DNA of 64,000 bases from Diplonema papillatum (lineage: Eukaryota; Euglenozoa; Diplonemea; Diplonemida; Diplonemidae), in NCBI GenBank assembly GCA_030068145.1, contig JAPJBO010000875.1, positions 31,656-95,655 of the forward strand, in the 5' to 3' direction. Made by a program: the position numbers and the translations under genes. The notes under the pieces were generated by a model, which searched no databases, was not told where the DNA came from, and saw only the letters and a program-made list of their open reading frames with translations. Of the stretch, positions 39,901 through 48,490 are shown in pieces (the first letter of the stretch is position 1; each line of letters begins with the position of its first letter).

Positions 39901-42320
39901 CCCCCAGGCGGGCCCATCACCTTGGGTGGATACGACGACGGGAGAACAACGAGTTCTCATGCCCCAGGCAACCGAACCTTCCAGAAGGCGACGGCGTGCT
40001 GGTTCCTGTCTTCCCGTATCCTGCGACCCCGTTATCAACTCTGTTTCTAGACGCGAAGCCCCAGTGTTTTGTCATGTTCTTCGTCGCTGAGAATTTCGTC
40101 GTTGTTTGCAGTTGTGGAACCGCTCACCCAGCTGGCATCCCTCTGTGCTCTACCGCAATTTGCGAGCTCGTAGTGACAAGGATCCCGGTCCCCAAGCCCT
40201 CTGCTCCAAACACACGAGGATGCACGCATTCGTGACCTCTCCCTCCACCCACACCCACCTGGGGCCGTAGCAGCTTCAAAACAAGGCAGCTCTGCAGCAC
40301 GAGGGTTAAGATCGAATTGGCCGCCACAAGACAGTAACACGCGCAAGGATGCAGGTAGCACTCCGATGGGCGCAGTAGGAGGCTGCACCTACTCTGCCAT
40401 GGCGCGGGCAACCATCGGGTCGTGTGCGTGGGTAAAGTGCTGAGTTGTACGTGCACACACATGCCCTCTGAACGTTGCCGGAATGAGCAAGCCAAAGCAG
40501 GCCTGTACAGAATAGCTACAGAAAGAGTACCACAACTACGCATTTCTTTCCGGGACAGCGTTTCAACCAGGGCCCTGCAGGGTATTCGTTCAGAGGTACC
40601 TGGGTTTGCAGATCATGACCGTGTATTATATATGGGCAGTTGTGGGTGTGTTTTGGTAGTTAACGCTGTTGTTTCGGAATCAAAACAACGATCGATAGTT
40701 GTCTTCTGGAAAATAGTCAGCGGACTTCCCCCAACAATATACGGTTCATCCCATATCATTCAAAAACGCGGACAACAGACCGGTACGGGCTACAAGGCAA
40801 CCCCTGCTCAACTGTGCTCGCCTGCCTTGATGGCACTTGCACCTTAAAGAACTCAATGCTCAACTTGTAGAACGTGGGGGGCCCAAGACTACACTCCACG
40901 AAGGAATGTACTTGGTGTCGGTCACAAACAGTCCCGGACATGGCTAGCCATAACCCATAACGAAAGCGTGCACTAAATATACAACCCGTAACCACATAGC
41001 CCTTTCTTGCTCTAAGAGAACCCATTCATGAACGGTCACACGGAGACCCTAAAACCCCGGAATTTCAAGCGAACTTTAACTCTAAAAAACAGGAGGGCAG
41101 AAAGGAGATGGGCTCGAGTCAAAAAGATCACTTCTGGAGAGGCTCGCCCGAGTTCATGACGTTCATGATGCAGGTTTGGGGTTTCCGTTCCCTTCTTTTC
41201 TGCGTGGGTGGTACAATCCATGTTCTTCGGGACAGAACGGTTCGTCAACGCCAATGAAGGTTTCCCGAGTCCCGCGACTCCGGACCTTGTTATGTTGTCG
41301 CGGCGTTCGGTTTGCTTGTTCTGCCTTTACCTCAGTCAAGTGCTGAAGCTACCTGCCTATCGCTGCCAAGTTTGAAGGTTGTGCACCTGCGAACCACGAC
41401 GAACCCCGTCACAAAAAGCAATACCCGCTGCACAGGTCATGCTCGTGTATCAAGTGTTCTATCTCGCAAACTGCACGGTCAACTTCACGTACCGTTTGTG
41501 GCAGATCCGCGGGGGCGTCGCGTTGATCGGGGCCTGCTTCGTGCCTTCGCTGATCGTCTTTTTTGTGATGATCCCGCTCTCGATGCCTCCGTTCACGATT
41601 CTGGCGTCGCTCGGCGACTTCTTGGACCACGAAACGCTAGACCGGATCAAGGAATCCGACGATCTCGGCGGCAAGTACAGGAGGCGGTCGCTTCGCGGGC
41701 GCACCGTCACCGCGCCCGCCACGTTCCTCACGAAGGACGACGAGAATATCCTCGGCATTTATACAGGCGACGACGACTCGGGGGACGAGCACGGCCATGA
41801 CGACGGCCATGGGGGTGGCCACGGCCACGGGGGTCACGGTGGTGGCCACGGCCACGGGGGTCACGGTGGTGGACATGGGGGTGGGCATGGGGGTGGTCAT
41901 GGACATGGCCATGGGGAAGGAGCCAACGTTATTTCAGACGAGGGTATCCTTCCGCTGCACGACCCTAGCCACCATGGCCACGGGCATGGCCACGGCCACG
42001 ACGACAGCGAGCGCCCGGACGTCATCTGCGAGGAGTGCAACCTCTCCCCGGCGGCGATCACGTGCGGCATCTGCGGGATCCTCTGCAGCAACTGCACCGA
42101 CGACTACCACAAGCTCAAGAAGTTCCGCGACCACCACGTCATCAAGCTCAAGAACTCGCTCTTCGCGCCGAAGCAGCCGCTCCTGACGGACAACCCGATC
42201 ATCAACAAAGAGCGCACTGCCGCCTCCCTGTACAAGAAGACGGGTGCCTTGGCCGAAGTGCTTGAAGCGCAGAGAGCAGCCGTCAGTGCGGGGACATCCT
42301 CTGGGCACGACAAACACTAA
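27926..42320 (+). CDS. MLO-like seven-helix membrane protein with C-terminal His-rich stretch and B-box, ~602 aa
   Basis: Seven exons join at matching phases: 27926-28165, 36520-36581, 37141-37252, 37907-38002, 38899-39231, 41093-41173 and 41436-42320. All introns are phase 0 except the second (phase 2). Donors are GTATGC (four), GTCTGC and GTTTGG. Exon 1 encodes a probable signal peptide and helix 1, then KNIVHHIYSE. Exon 2 gives VMILGGISALLTVF, exon 3 FHFVHFVIFVMALFF, exon 4 KWSRFE, exon 5 FSRYMKKQ plus two helices, exons 6-7 DHFWRGSPEF and the last helices. The order and spacing match MLO proteins (EELMLLGFISLLLTV, LHIFIFVLAV, WKxWE, FxFxKYIKR, FWFxRP), but the first extracellular loop is very short. 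The tail carries a His/Gly-rich run (about residues 425-475), a second HGHGHGHG run and a B-box-like CxxC...CxxC...CxxC...H finger from Cys506. Exon 5 could instead start at 38881 (phase also 0). The usual plant calmodulin-binding tail is not evident. Confidence 0.85.
28195..28385 (+). repeat. Dispersed repeat family B, left part only
   Basis: Shares the ACTTCACAGTCCGAGCCCA start and the GTGTCACGGCAAGTTTTGGC core with the 7310 copy, then stops after CAGCCGCTGCTTA. It lies at the start of the first intron of the MLO-like gene. Confidence 0.7.
28597..29076 (+). CDS. Small GC-rich ORF in intron 1 of the MLO-like gene, possibly retroelement gag/ORF1-like, 159 aa
   Basis: Open frame from ATG 28597 to TAA 29076 with strong GC3, directly after an A-rich tract (28528-28550) and AG repeats. 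The N-terminal 40 residues are helical (MEELQRFIARAQHLAEKAV); the middle is Ala/Lys/Thr-rich and disordered. Then comes PGVTWANVVTRSPQ, a W-x-x-V-V phrase often seen in the gag-like ORF1 of non-LTR retrotransposons, and a basic/acidic tail. No zinc knuckle or reverse transcriptase follows. It may be a truncated retroelement ORF or a gene of unknown function nested in the intron. Confidence 0.45.
   Translation: MEELQRFIARAQHLAEKAVSEADISAAYGIVKILLVLAEKAAGQPVKAEQTQPAKAGRKQAAKQTAATPAAKETRADDARDVQTDREDATQRPGVTWANVVTRSPQARGGYVKAPGVSRGKRLRPCDWHVEVVEAEKAEDIRQGVVYAGRKETGEQLGV
29580..29725. repeat. AT-rich TAATAATTA-rich segment, MITE-like
   Basis: About 145 bp built from ATTATTAGA/TCTAATAAT words in both orientations, sharply bounded by GC-richer DNA. 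It can fold on itself, but no clean terminal inverted repeat or target duplication was seen. Confidence 0.5.
29875..30035 (+). repeat. Repeat family C, copy 2
   Basis: Direct copy of 21725-21905, lacking the inserted stretch of that copy. Continues into CATTCCAAGCACGTTCTTGC, also shared. Confidence 0.8.
30105..30180 (+). repeat. Hairpin repeat family D, isolated copy
   Basis: GAAGCCGTGAGATCAAACTC followed by a degenerate hairpin and GAGGCAACA...GCGAGAATCTATGC. Same family as the cluster at 34310-35080. Confidence 0.65.
31831..33472. mobile_element. Mutator-like non-autonomous DNA element with 9-bp target duplication
   Basis: The ends are inverted: GGGCCAATTACCATTATAGA on the left and its reverse complement (one change) on the right. 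They are flanked by identical 9-bp direct repeats GTCACAGAC at 31822-31830 and 33473-33481, the target-site size typical of Mutator-like elements. Inside both ends are repeated GGTCTATAATGGGTC units, three or four on the left and an array on the right. The 1.1-kb middle (31940-33020) has only short ORFs and no transposase, so the element needs one in trans. It interrupts the USP-like frame exactly, leaving the frame continuous if the element and one target copy are ignored. Confidence 0.85.
33023..33460 (+). repeat. Tandem array of 30-31-bp units inside the Mutator-like element
   Basis: About fifteen units of TATAATGGGTCAAAAGTTTG plus a variable GCGGTTTGGTC end. Most are identical; the outer ones vary, and one has CTAGAATGGG. 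Inverted units at 31840-31930 show that the array is a subterminal part of the element's end, possibly repeated transposase-binding sites. Confidence 0.9.
33895..34245 (+). repeat. Dispersed repeat family E, long copy
   Basis: About 340 bp containing ACCGGTACGGGCTACAAGGC, AACCCCTGCTCAACTTGTAG, GACATGGCTAGCCATA and the tail GGTCACACGGAGACCCTAAA...TTTCAAGCGAACTTTAACTC. Other copies are listed separately. No coding potential is common to the copies. Confidence 0.8.
34310..35080 (+). repeat. Hairpin repeat family D, degenerate tandem cluster
   Basis: Five units start near 34316, 34430, 34787, 34923 and 35065 (the last truncated). Each begins GCCGTGCGATCAAACTCGG, followed by a stem-loop in which CTCGGACT pairs with AGAGTCCGAG around an 11-nt TTCTGTTTGTG-type loop, then GGCAACA and a GCGAGAATCTG...TGCC segment. 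The last three units are spaced about 136-140 bp, so a tandem array has decayed. A structured RNA is conceivable; a SINE-like or tandem satellite origin is at least as likely. Confidence 0.7.
35452..35532. repeat. Near-perfect foldback, 29-bp arms with ~20-nt loop
   Basis: AAATGTTGGCCGGAAATAAA (continuing CCTGGCG) on the left is matched by its reverse complement on the right with one change, separated by a G/T-rich loop. The sequence would form a very stable hairpin in DNA or RNA. It lies in intron 1 of the MLO-like gene. Confidence 0.85.
36832..37049 (+). repeat. Tandem duplication, ~117-bp unit, two copies
   Basis: Starts GGCAAAACAACTGTTGGTCC and runs through CACCGTGGGTG; the second copy at 36949 differs by one or two bases. 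Lies in intron 2 of the MLO-like gene. Recent duplication, no coding role. Confidence 0.85.
40760..41092 (+). repeat. Dispersed repeat family E, copy ending at a splice acceptor
   Basis: Same sequence as 33895-34245, with an insertion of about 50 bp (TGCCTTGATGGCACTTGCAC, a family B variant) in the middle. Its tail TTTCAAGCGAACTTTAACTC is followed at once by TAAAAAACAG, the acceptor used for exon 41093-41173 of the MLO-like gene. Confidence 0.8.
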
Positions 42321-42677
42321 GGCAGCAACCATCTTGACTTGCACGCGGTGCTTCGCGCCCGTCGCTACAGCCAAGAGTGTCTGCTGCCTCAAGGCAAGTG
42401 CGGTGGGTCTTTCTCAGGGGCTCACGCATTCAAAACCTGACTTACACGCGCCCCCATGTAACAACGATCCCCGCAAACCCGTGCGGGAGGTAACGTTCAC
42501 CTGAAATCGTGCGTAAAGCAGGTTTCCAGCATTGGAGGGGACTGCGTGGGGTACGACAACCACAGCATCAAGCCACGGCAGAAGGAGTTTGCGCCTTTGT
42601 ACCCGCTGAGGAGTGGTGCGGCGCGCCTTGCTGTTGTTGCTGTTGTTCCTAGGCCCGTACCCAGTGCAGGAGGGCGC

Positions 42678-42985
42678 ACACAGTGAAAGTCATTGCGGGG
42701 CATCTTCTGACGCAACAGCCACCGAAACTTTCGAGGCGCGGAGCGTCCTGCTTTCGCAATATCACTGACTTCTGGGGGAGTGAGTCCTAGGCTCGTACTT
42801 AGTGTGCATAGAAGTCAGCACAGTGACAGTCATTGCGGGGCATCTTCTGACGCAACAGCTACCGAAACCTTCGAGGCGCGGAGCGTCCTGCTTTCGCAAT
42901 ATCACTGACTTCTGGGGGAGTGAGTCCTAGGCTCGCCTAGTGTGCTTAGAAGTCGGCACCGTGAAAGTCATTGCAGGGCATGCCG
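42678..42985 (+). repeat. Tandem repeat, ~140-bp period
   Basis: Copies begin near 42678, 42818 and 42957 with GTGAAAGTCATTGCGGGGCA; the third is partial. Each includes GAGGCGCGGAGCGTCCTGCT and TCTGGGGGAGTGAGTCCTAG. Differences are single bases. Confidence 0.85.
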
Positions 42986-43544
42986 ATCGTGCGACGGCAT
43001 TCTACGTCCTCTTTTTCCGTCAGACTGAGCCGGACGTTGCAGCAACGCTTTCGTTAGTGGTGCTCGTGTGTTATTATTTCTTCTTCAGTGTTCCGGCATT
43101 AGTCATTCTGTTATTACCCCCGACTGTCCACCATTGGGGTGCAGTTGCGGCCTCTCAGCTTGCCAGTTGCAGTTGGGAGGTCTGAGCGTTGAATATAGTA
43201 AGCCAGTCCGTCCCACCGTAATATACCGCGATATACCATGCAGAGCACGGCAGGCAGTTTTTATGGATAGAGATAGAACTGCTGGACCTTGGGTTTTATG
43301 TGCTTCTTTGTGCTGAACCCAAGGGCGGTGTTTTCGTTTTGCGAAGGAATCGGCTGTCTTTCTTCCGTTGGCCCGGCAAATCCCGCGTAGACGCACACGC
43401 AGCGGAACGGTTGCTGCGATGAGCGCAGTCCTTTTCAGTTTCGTAGTATTGAGTCCACAGCCTCAGGATAGCCAGAAAACCGGGGAAGACCGCCTGTCTC
43501 GTGATCGGGCAGATCGTGGCCATGGATGACTGCTGAGGCGGCTG

Positions 43545-43785
43545 GATTCGGCTGTTTTTGCGAATGAACTGCCCAACGGCTCATCTGGCTCGAGACCTTG
43601 GCCGGTCCATTGCGGACGAAGGCGCACGGAAATGCCGAGTGAAAGCATGAGCCGCGGCTGTTTTTGCGAGTTTGGCCATGGATGAGCGAATGAATTGCCC
43701 AACGGCTCATCTGACTCGAGGCCTTGGCCGGCCCACTGCGGACGAAGGCGTCACGGAAATGCCGAGTGAAAGCATGAGTCGTGCA
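43545..43785 (+). repeat. Imperfect tandem duplication, ~130-bp period
   Basis: GCCCAACGGCTCATCTGGCT to GAAATGCCGAGTGAAAGCAT occurs at 43569-43651 and again at 43697-43778 with a few substitutions. The GGCCATGGATGA and GGCTGTTTTTGCGA words are also duplicated around it. Confidence 0.8.
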
Positions 43786-46189
43786 GCCCGCCCCAAGCCA
43801 GTCCACCGCAGTGCCTGCCGCTGTATCATGGCGTTCTTAGCAAGGACCGGAGAACATAAACAGGCTTGTTCTTCTTCTGCTTGGAATTTGCTTTCCGTCG
43901 ATCGGCAGCTTCTTCTTTGTCGAGCCGAGGAATCAAGACTGGCCGTTCCGGTGCTGGTAATGTTGAAGCGGGCTTTATCCCGCGCACCTTCCAGGCGGCG
44001 TTCGTGCAGAACGGGTCTAGCCAAGGCGGTCAAGCAGGTCTCACGGGATGACAAGTGAGATAACGCGTGGGTTTCATTCTCCTGTGTGCACAACCAAAGC
44101 AAAAACGCACAGTCAAAACGAGATTATAACCACGAGCCGCAGATGAAAGGCCTACCGCAAACACTTCCCAGAACCTGAGATTTATGGTGGGAGCATCATG
44201 GGCGCGAAACGCCGAAGCACCCCCACCTGCAAAAAAGAATTCAGCAGCAGATCGCCTGCCATGCAAACCAAGACATCGAGCCCTCCATTCAAAAAGAGCC
44301 CTCGAAGGCGCAACCGACTGAGTTGATTTCGCCGGACACCGCTCACTGGCTTCGGGGAAGGAACCGCGGTGACCAGGGCGGAATCCGTGCTGGCCGGACT
44401 CGATCCGGCTCTCGGTGAACTACGTGTGCTATTACCATCCTGCTACGAGGTGATATTGATGGATGCACCGACATCGGTACCCATCCTGGGATCTGAGCAC
44501 GAGCTAGTGGTATCCATCGAGCCCTTGTTGTGACCCCGCATCTTGTGAACAGGTGTTTGTAAGAGAAGCCGGAGCCACAAGCCTAGCAGCGCCCTTTATT
44601 GGCAGCCGACGTTCTTTCCCCGCTGACAGTTAGTCCGTTCCCTTGACTGCTGTTTCGCCGGTTGGCTAGTAGTGGTAGTGGCAGACGCATTCATGGGCGT
44701 CTTCAATGAGAAGATGAGGCATCTGGCTACCTTAAATAAGTCATAGTTACTCCTGCCGTTTACCCGAGCACCTGCTACCATCCGCCACTATGTCCTTGAG
44801 CCACCGACAGGCCCAGAAGGGAGGATGCCGCTGCGATCGGCCGCATCTTTTCCACGCCGCGTTGTACCAGGGCTGTTTGCAGTGCCCGCGGCCCCCAAGC
44901 CGAAGGGAAAACTGAAAGGGAAGTTTTCCCTGCGGGGCCTTCTTCGCCCGCGGCAGGCGCGCTACGCGCGGCTTACGAGAGAGCGGCGGTTCCTTCAGGA
45001 GAAAGAAGGGGAATGGAGAGAGAAGGGGAAGATCAATTACAACAGGGGGATTTAGTTGACTTGTTCAAGCTAGCACCACGCTGGTCATCGCCGTTCTAGT
45101 GCCAAAGCTACCGACGCGTGCTGCAGCGCTGGGTTCGGTGCCGCTCAGGAGGACGCCCTTTGGTTGGAAAAACGGCTGAGTTCTTCTAGACTGGCTGCAG
45201 TCAAACGACGAGACCGTATATCTTTTGTGTAACGCTGGATACAATTGCACGCCCGTGGGTATTTTGCGGTGCGACATCACTCGCAGTAGTCGGGCAGTCG
45301 CTAATACACAGTAAGATTGCAACACCCAGTTCAGGGAAGTTGTAATTGACCCTCCTCCTGGGGTTGTCCTGATCTACGCAGGTGCAGCGGCTTGGTTCAT
45401 TATCGTTTGTGTGTTCTGGTCGGTTCTGTTAGTATATCTGCGGTCCGGCAAGCAAGCAACCGCCCCTTTCGGCCCGTTTTAGAGTCGCGGGCGACGGCGA
45501 GAAAAGCAAATAAAACAAAAAAAGTGCGGCAGGCCTCCGTTCAATCCATTCAGAGATTTCTGCCCTCCCCTTTTGCATGCATGCAGGGTTCGAAGGACTG
45601 TGTGTTCCAGAACAAAGAAACGCGTGGTGCCGCGTTCTTGGGCTGGGGTAGCAGGTGGGATGATGGTGGCCATTGGTGAAGGTGGGGGTATCACTGCTTA
45701 CGCTTTCCACACTTTCACTGCATCCGGTATGTGGTGAGGTTACCGAGCGCCGTCATCAGCCTTTTCGTTTGGACGCCGCAGCCCCTCCGCATGAGTGAAA
45801 AGACTGCTTTCGAGCAACTAAGCAAACTGGCGCGACTCGGTATCGATGTTTAGTGTTGTAGCACTGCAGCTGAGCTGAAGGCCCGTCAGCAGGACAAACG
45901 ACATAATGTCGTCATAAAGGTTGTCGATTTCTTCGGTAACCGCGGATTTGTTCCCGACCCGCAAGAAAACGTTCACCGTGCGTCTCAATGGGCGCAAGCG
46001 CCAAGCCCGATCACAAAGGAGACGCCGACATTATCGTCCCACCCAAGTAAGCCGCCCACAGCACGGCTCACTTTGTGTTGCCCCTTAGTTTCATGAGCCG
46101 TCCGGGGTCTGGGTCTGTGAGGCCTTGTTGGTATTTCGACGAAGCCACACACACTCGCATCCCGCCGAAAAAAAATACAAAAGCGGGGA

Positions 46190-46430
46190 AGCCCTGCGAA
46201 TACTTGCGAAACTTGAAACAAAAACAGACCGATACGAGCTGCATGGCAACCCCTGCTCAACATGCATGCGCGTGGGGCCCAATACTAAATCCAAAGCGAA
46301 ATTGTTCTTGATGTCGGTCGCAACACATACAAACATGGCTAGCCGTAGTTAAAGTGTATAAGCATACCTACTGCCCTCATACTACCCGCCTCACAGCCTC
46401 AATGGTCAACCGGAGACCCTAACACACCGA
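46190..46430 (+). repeat. Diverged relative of repeat family E
   Basis: Keeps GGCAACCCCTGCTCAACAT, GTCGGTCGCAACACA, ACATGGCTAGCCGTAG and GGTCAACCGGAGACCCTAAC in family order, with many substitutions. Older copy. Confidence 0.6.
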
Positions 46431-46465
46431 ACCTCTAAACACAATAAACGCTAAATAGAAAAGTA

Positions 46466-46658
46466 GCAGAACGACCACACCCTACCCACCCCCTAAACGC
46501 GTTAGGGGACTTCACAAGGTTTCACAACGGAACGACACATCACCCGAAACGAGCGGCACCCTCTCACTTTTCTCAATCCCCTCCATCCCCAAGCCTCTGC
46601 GGTCAACCGGAGACTTTAAAATACCGACCTTCTAATCCACAAATAACGCAAGAAAAGA
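46466..46658 (+). repeat. Repeat shared with 50806-51005
   Basis: Starts CAGAACGACCACACCCTACC and runs through GGGGACTTCACAAGGTTTCA and AACGAGCGGCACCCTCTCAC to a CGGTCAACCGGAGACTTTA tail that resembles the end of family E. The second copy is at 50806-51005 at about 90% by eye. Confidence 0.8.
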
Positions 46659-46823
46659 CGGGGTCACACGCGGCCGGGCTGGCGCCGGCTCTGGGGCGGG
46701 TGGGGCGCACACGGGGGTTGGCACACCATGGTGGACGTCGCGACTGTGTCTTCCAGCTGGGCGTCGTTGTGGCGGCGAGAGCCTCGAGCACTGGATGTAT
46801 GCCCTCTTACCACCCACTCTTCT

Positions 46824-47934
46824 TATATATATATATGAGACGATGCCAAACCCCCCCCCCCCCCCTTTGCACTAATAAAATATTTTTTGACGTCACTCCA
46901 TACTGGCCCCGAACCCCCATCTGTGTGGCCCAAAACGGGTCCCAAACGGTTTTTGACGGGCTGAGTCGAGGTAAAGGGGTCTCTGAAGGCCCACGAATGG
47001 GCCCAGGTGGGCCCAGGTGGGCCCCGGAGCGGGCTCTCAGTGCGAGGGGGTGTGCCGTAACAAACTGCCACTGGGCGAGTCAGATACTGACTGCTCAAGG
47101 TGTTCAGACGACATTGGCTCAAGTGCTTCCAGTGATGAACAGGAGACCGTGGCCGAGAAGATGCAGAAAAAGAGGACAAAGAAGAAAGAGATGTTTGCCA
47201 AGATGGCAGACCAGGAAATAAAAAACAGGGCCCGGGGAAAACATCCACCCAAGGAGAAGCCATCAGCAAAAGCCCAGGCCAAACCGCGTCCAAAGACATC
47301 CAAGTCCAGTGAACGGAGTTCAGATGCAGCCCCTCCAAGCAAGCGTCAGAAAAAGTGAAGTCGCCATCTCCACCTCTTGGTTCTTTTGCATTTTTCCACC
47401 TTATATTCTGCGTTTTCCTGGTAAGCACTGTGTTCTCAAAAGCGGGTGAAGCCGGATTCTAGGCAGGGCGCACTTGCACACCGCACATTCTAAGCGTGTG
47501 CCTGCCCACTGCTGGCGCTGCGCACATGGGGCTAACTGTGACCCCCGAGAGCATTCTTCGGCTTCAAGAGGACCCGCTGGTGGCTATCTACGGCGGAACA
47601 CAGCCGATCTTGTCGTTTTGAAGTCTGGGTTTCCCGCTGGAGGCCAGAAAGTGTTTGACTAGCTTGAGTAGTGGCGAGGCCCGAAAATGACCCCATTTTG
47701 GGGACTCTCCCCCTCGCGCTCCAGGGGCCTACCTGGGCCTACCTGGGCCCACCTGGGCCTATTCGTGGGCCTTCAGAGACCCCTTTACCTCGACTCAGCC
47801 CGCCAAAAACCGTTTGGGAACCGTTTTGGGCCACACAGGTGGGGGTTCGGGGCCAGTATGGGGTGACATCAAAAAAAGTTTTATTAGTGCAAAGGGGGGG
47901 GGGGGGTTTGGCATCGTACCATATATATATATAT
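46824..47934. mobile_element. DNA element with ~220-bp terminal inverted repeats
   Basis: Long inverted ends (46841-47055 and 47700-47916) are about 95% alike: CGATGCCAAACCCC then a C-run, TTTGCACTAATAAAA, TACTGGCCCCGAACCCCC and TGGGCCCAGGTGGGCCCAGG. The AT dinucleotide run just outside is also mirrored, so the true edge is uncertain. The interior is only ~640 bp and holds one Lys-rich ORF end, so this looks like an internally deleted copy of a larger transposon. Confidence 0.75.
47017..47358 (+). CDS. Lys-rich ORF inside the deleted element, possible protein C-terminus
   Basis: Open frame to TGA 47358. The first ~15 codons are inverted-repeat sequence, so the true coding part probably starts near 47060. 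It encodes an acidic Ser/Asp stretch (DTDCSRCSDDIGSSASSDE), then a long Lys/Pro/Ser-rich basic tail ending SKRQKK, typical of a nuclear localisation tail. No domain recognised. It may be the last part of a transposase whose front was deleted. Confidence 0.4.
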   Translation: MGPGAGSQCEGVCRNKLPLGESDTDCSRCSDDIGSSASSDEQETVAEKMQKKRTKKKEMFAKMADQEIKNRARGKHPPKEKPSAKAQAKPRPKTSKSSERSSDAAPPSKRQKK

Positions 47935-48205
47935 GAAAAATACAACCTGCCCCTTTTCTTTTTTAGAAACATTTTCTCCTTTCCTCCTTTACTTTGATCA
48001 TAGGTGTCACGGCAAGTTTTGGCAGCCGCTGCTTAACAAGTGCATGCTAATCCATGTGGTTCATGTACTTAAAAGAACTCAATGCTTAACAAAATTTGAC
48101 GTGGGCGGCTTTGGATTTACATCCGGATGACACCTCAATACAAAAAAAGTTGTCGACAACAAACAAGTAAAAGAATAAAACAAAACTACGCACTTCTTTA
48201 CCGCA
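47934..48205 (+). repeat. Dispersed repeat family B, nearly full copy
   Basis: Matches 7355-7622 almost throughout, from GAAAAATACAACCTG to AACAAAACTACGCACTTCTT. It abuts the inverted-repeat element on its left, so one of the two may have inserted at the edge of the other. Confidence 0.85.
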
Positions 48206-48490
48206 GTCAGCGTGCCATCATTGCGTTTTCCATCCTTCCTTCATCGGTTTTGGGGGTTGACGGAAATAACGGGCAAGTACTACTGCAGCACAGAAGCAAA
48301 AGTTGAAGGGAGAAATGTTTAAACACTGCCTTTCGCAGGCCTCGTCTACTTGTGCGAGCTCTATTTTTGACGTGTCGCACATACCGAAGGTTGTGTTCGC
48401 CAATTGAAACAACGTTTTGAATCAAAACAAAGTTTTGCATTCTCTCGGGATGAAGAGTTGATAGCTAAGATTCAAAATCACTCCCCGCAG

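Larger units (their letters stand above)
42321..48490. other. Gene desert with tandem repeats and transposon remnants
   Basis: No confident gene. The contents are listed separately: tandem repeats at 42678-42985 and 43545-43785, a family E relative at 46190-46430, a repeat shared with 50806-51005 at 46466-46658, a deleted DNA element at 46824-47934 and a family B copy. A 76-codon ORF at 44825-45055 is Arg/Lys-rich and unsupported. The missing first exon of the downstream gene should lie in this region. Confidence 0.5.

Noticed and set aside
43672..44102. ORFs of 128-131 aa on both strands
   Set aside because: They span the local tandem duplication and have no protein-like composition or homology I recognise.
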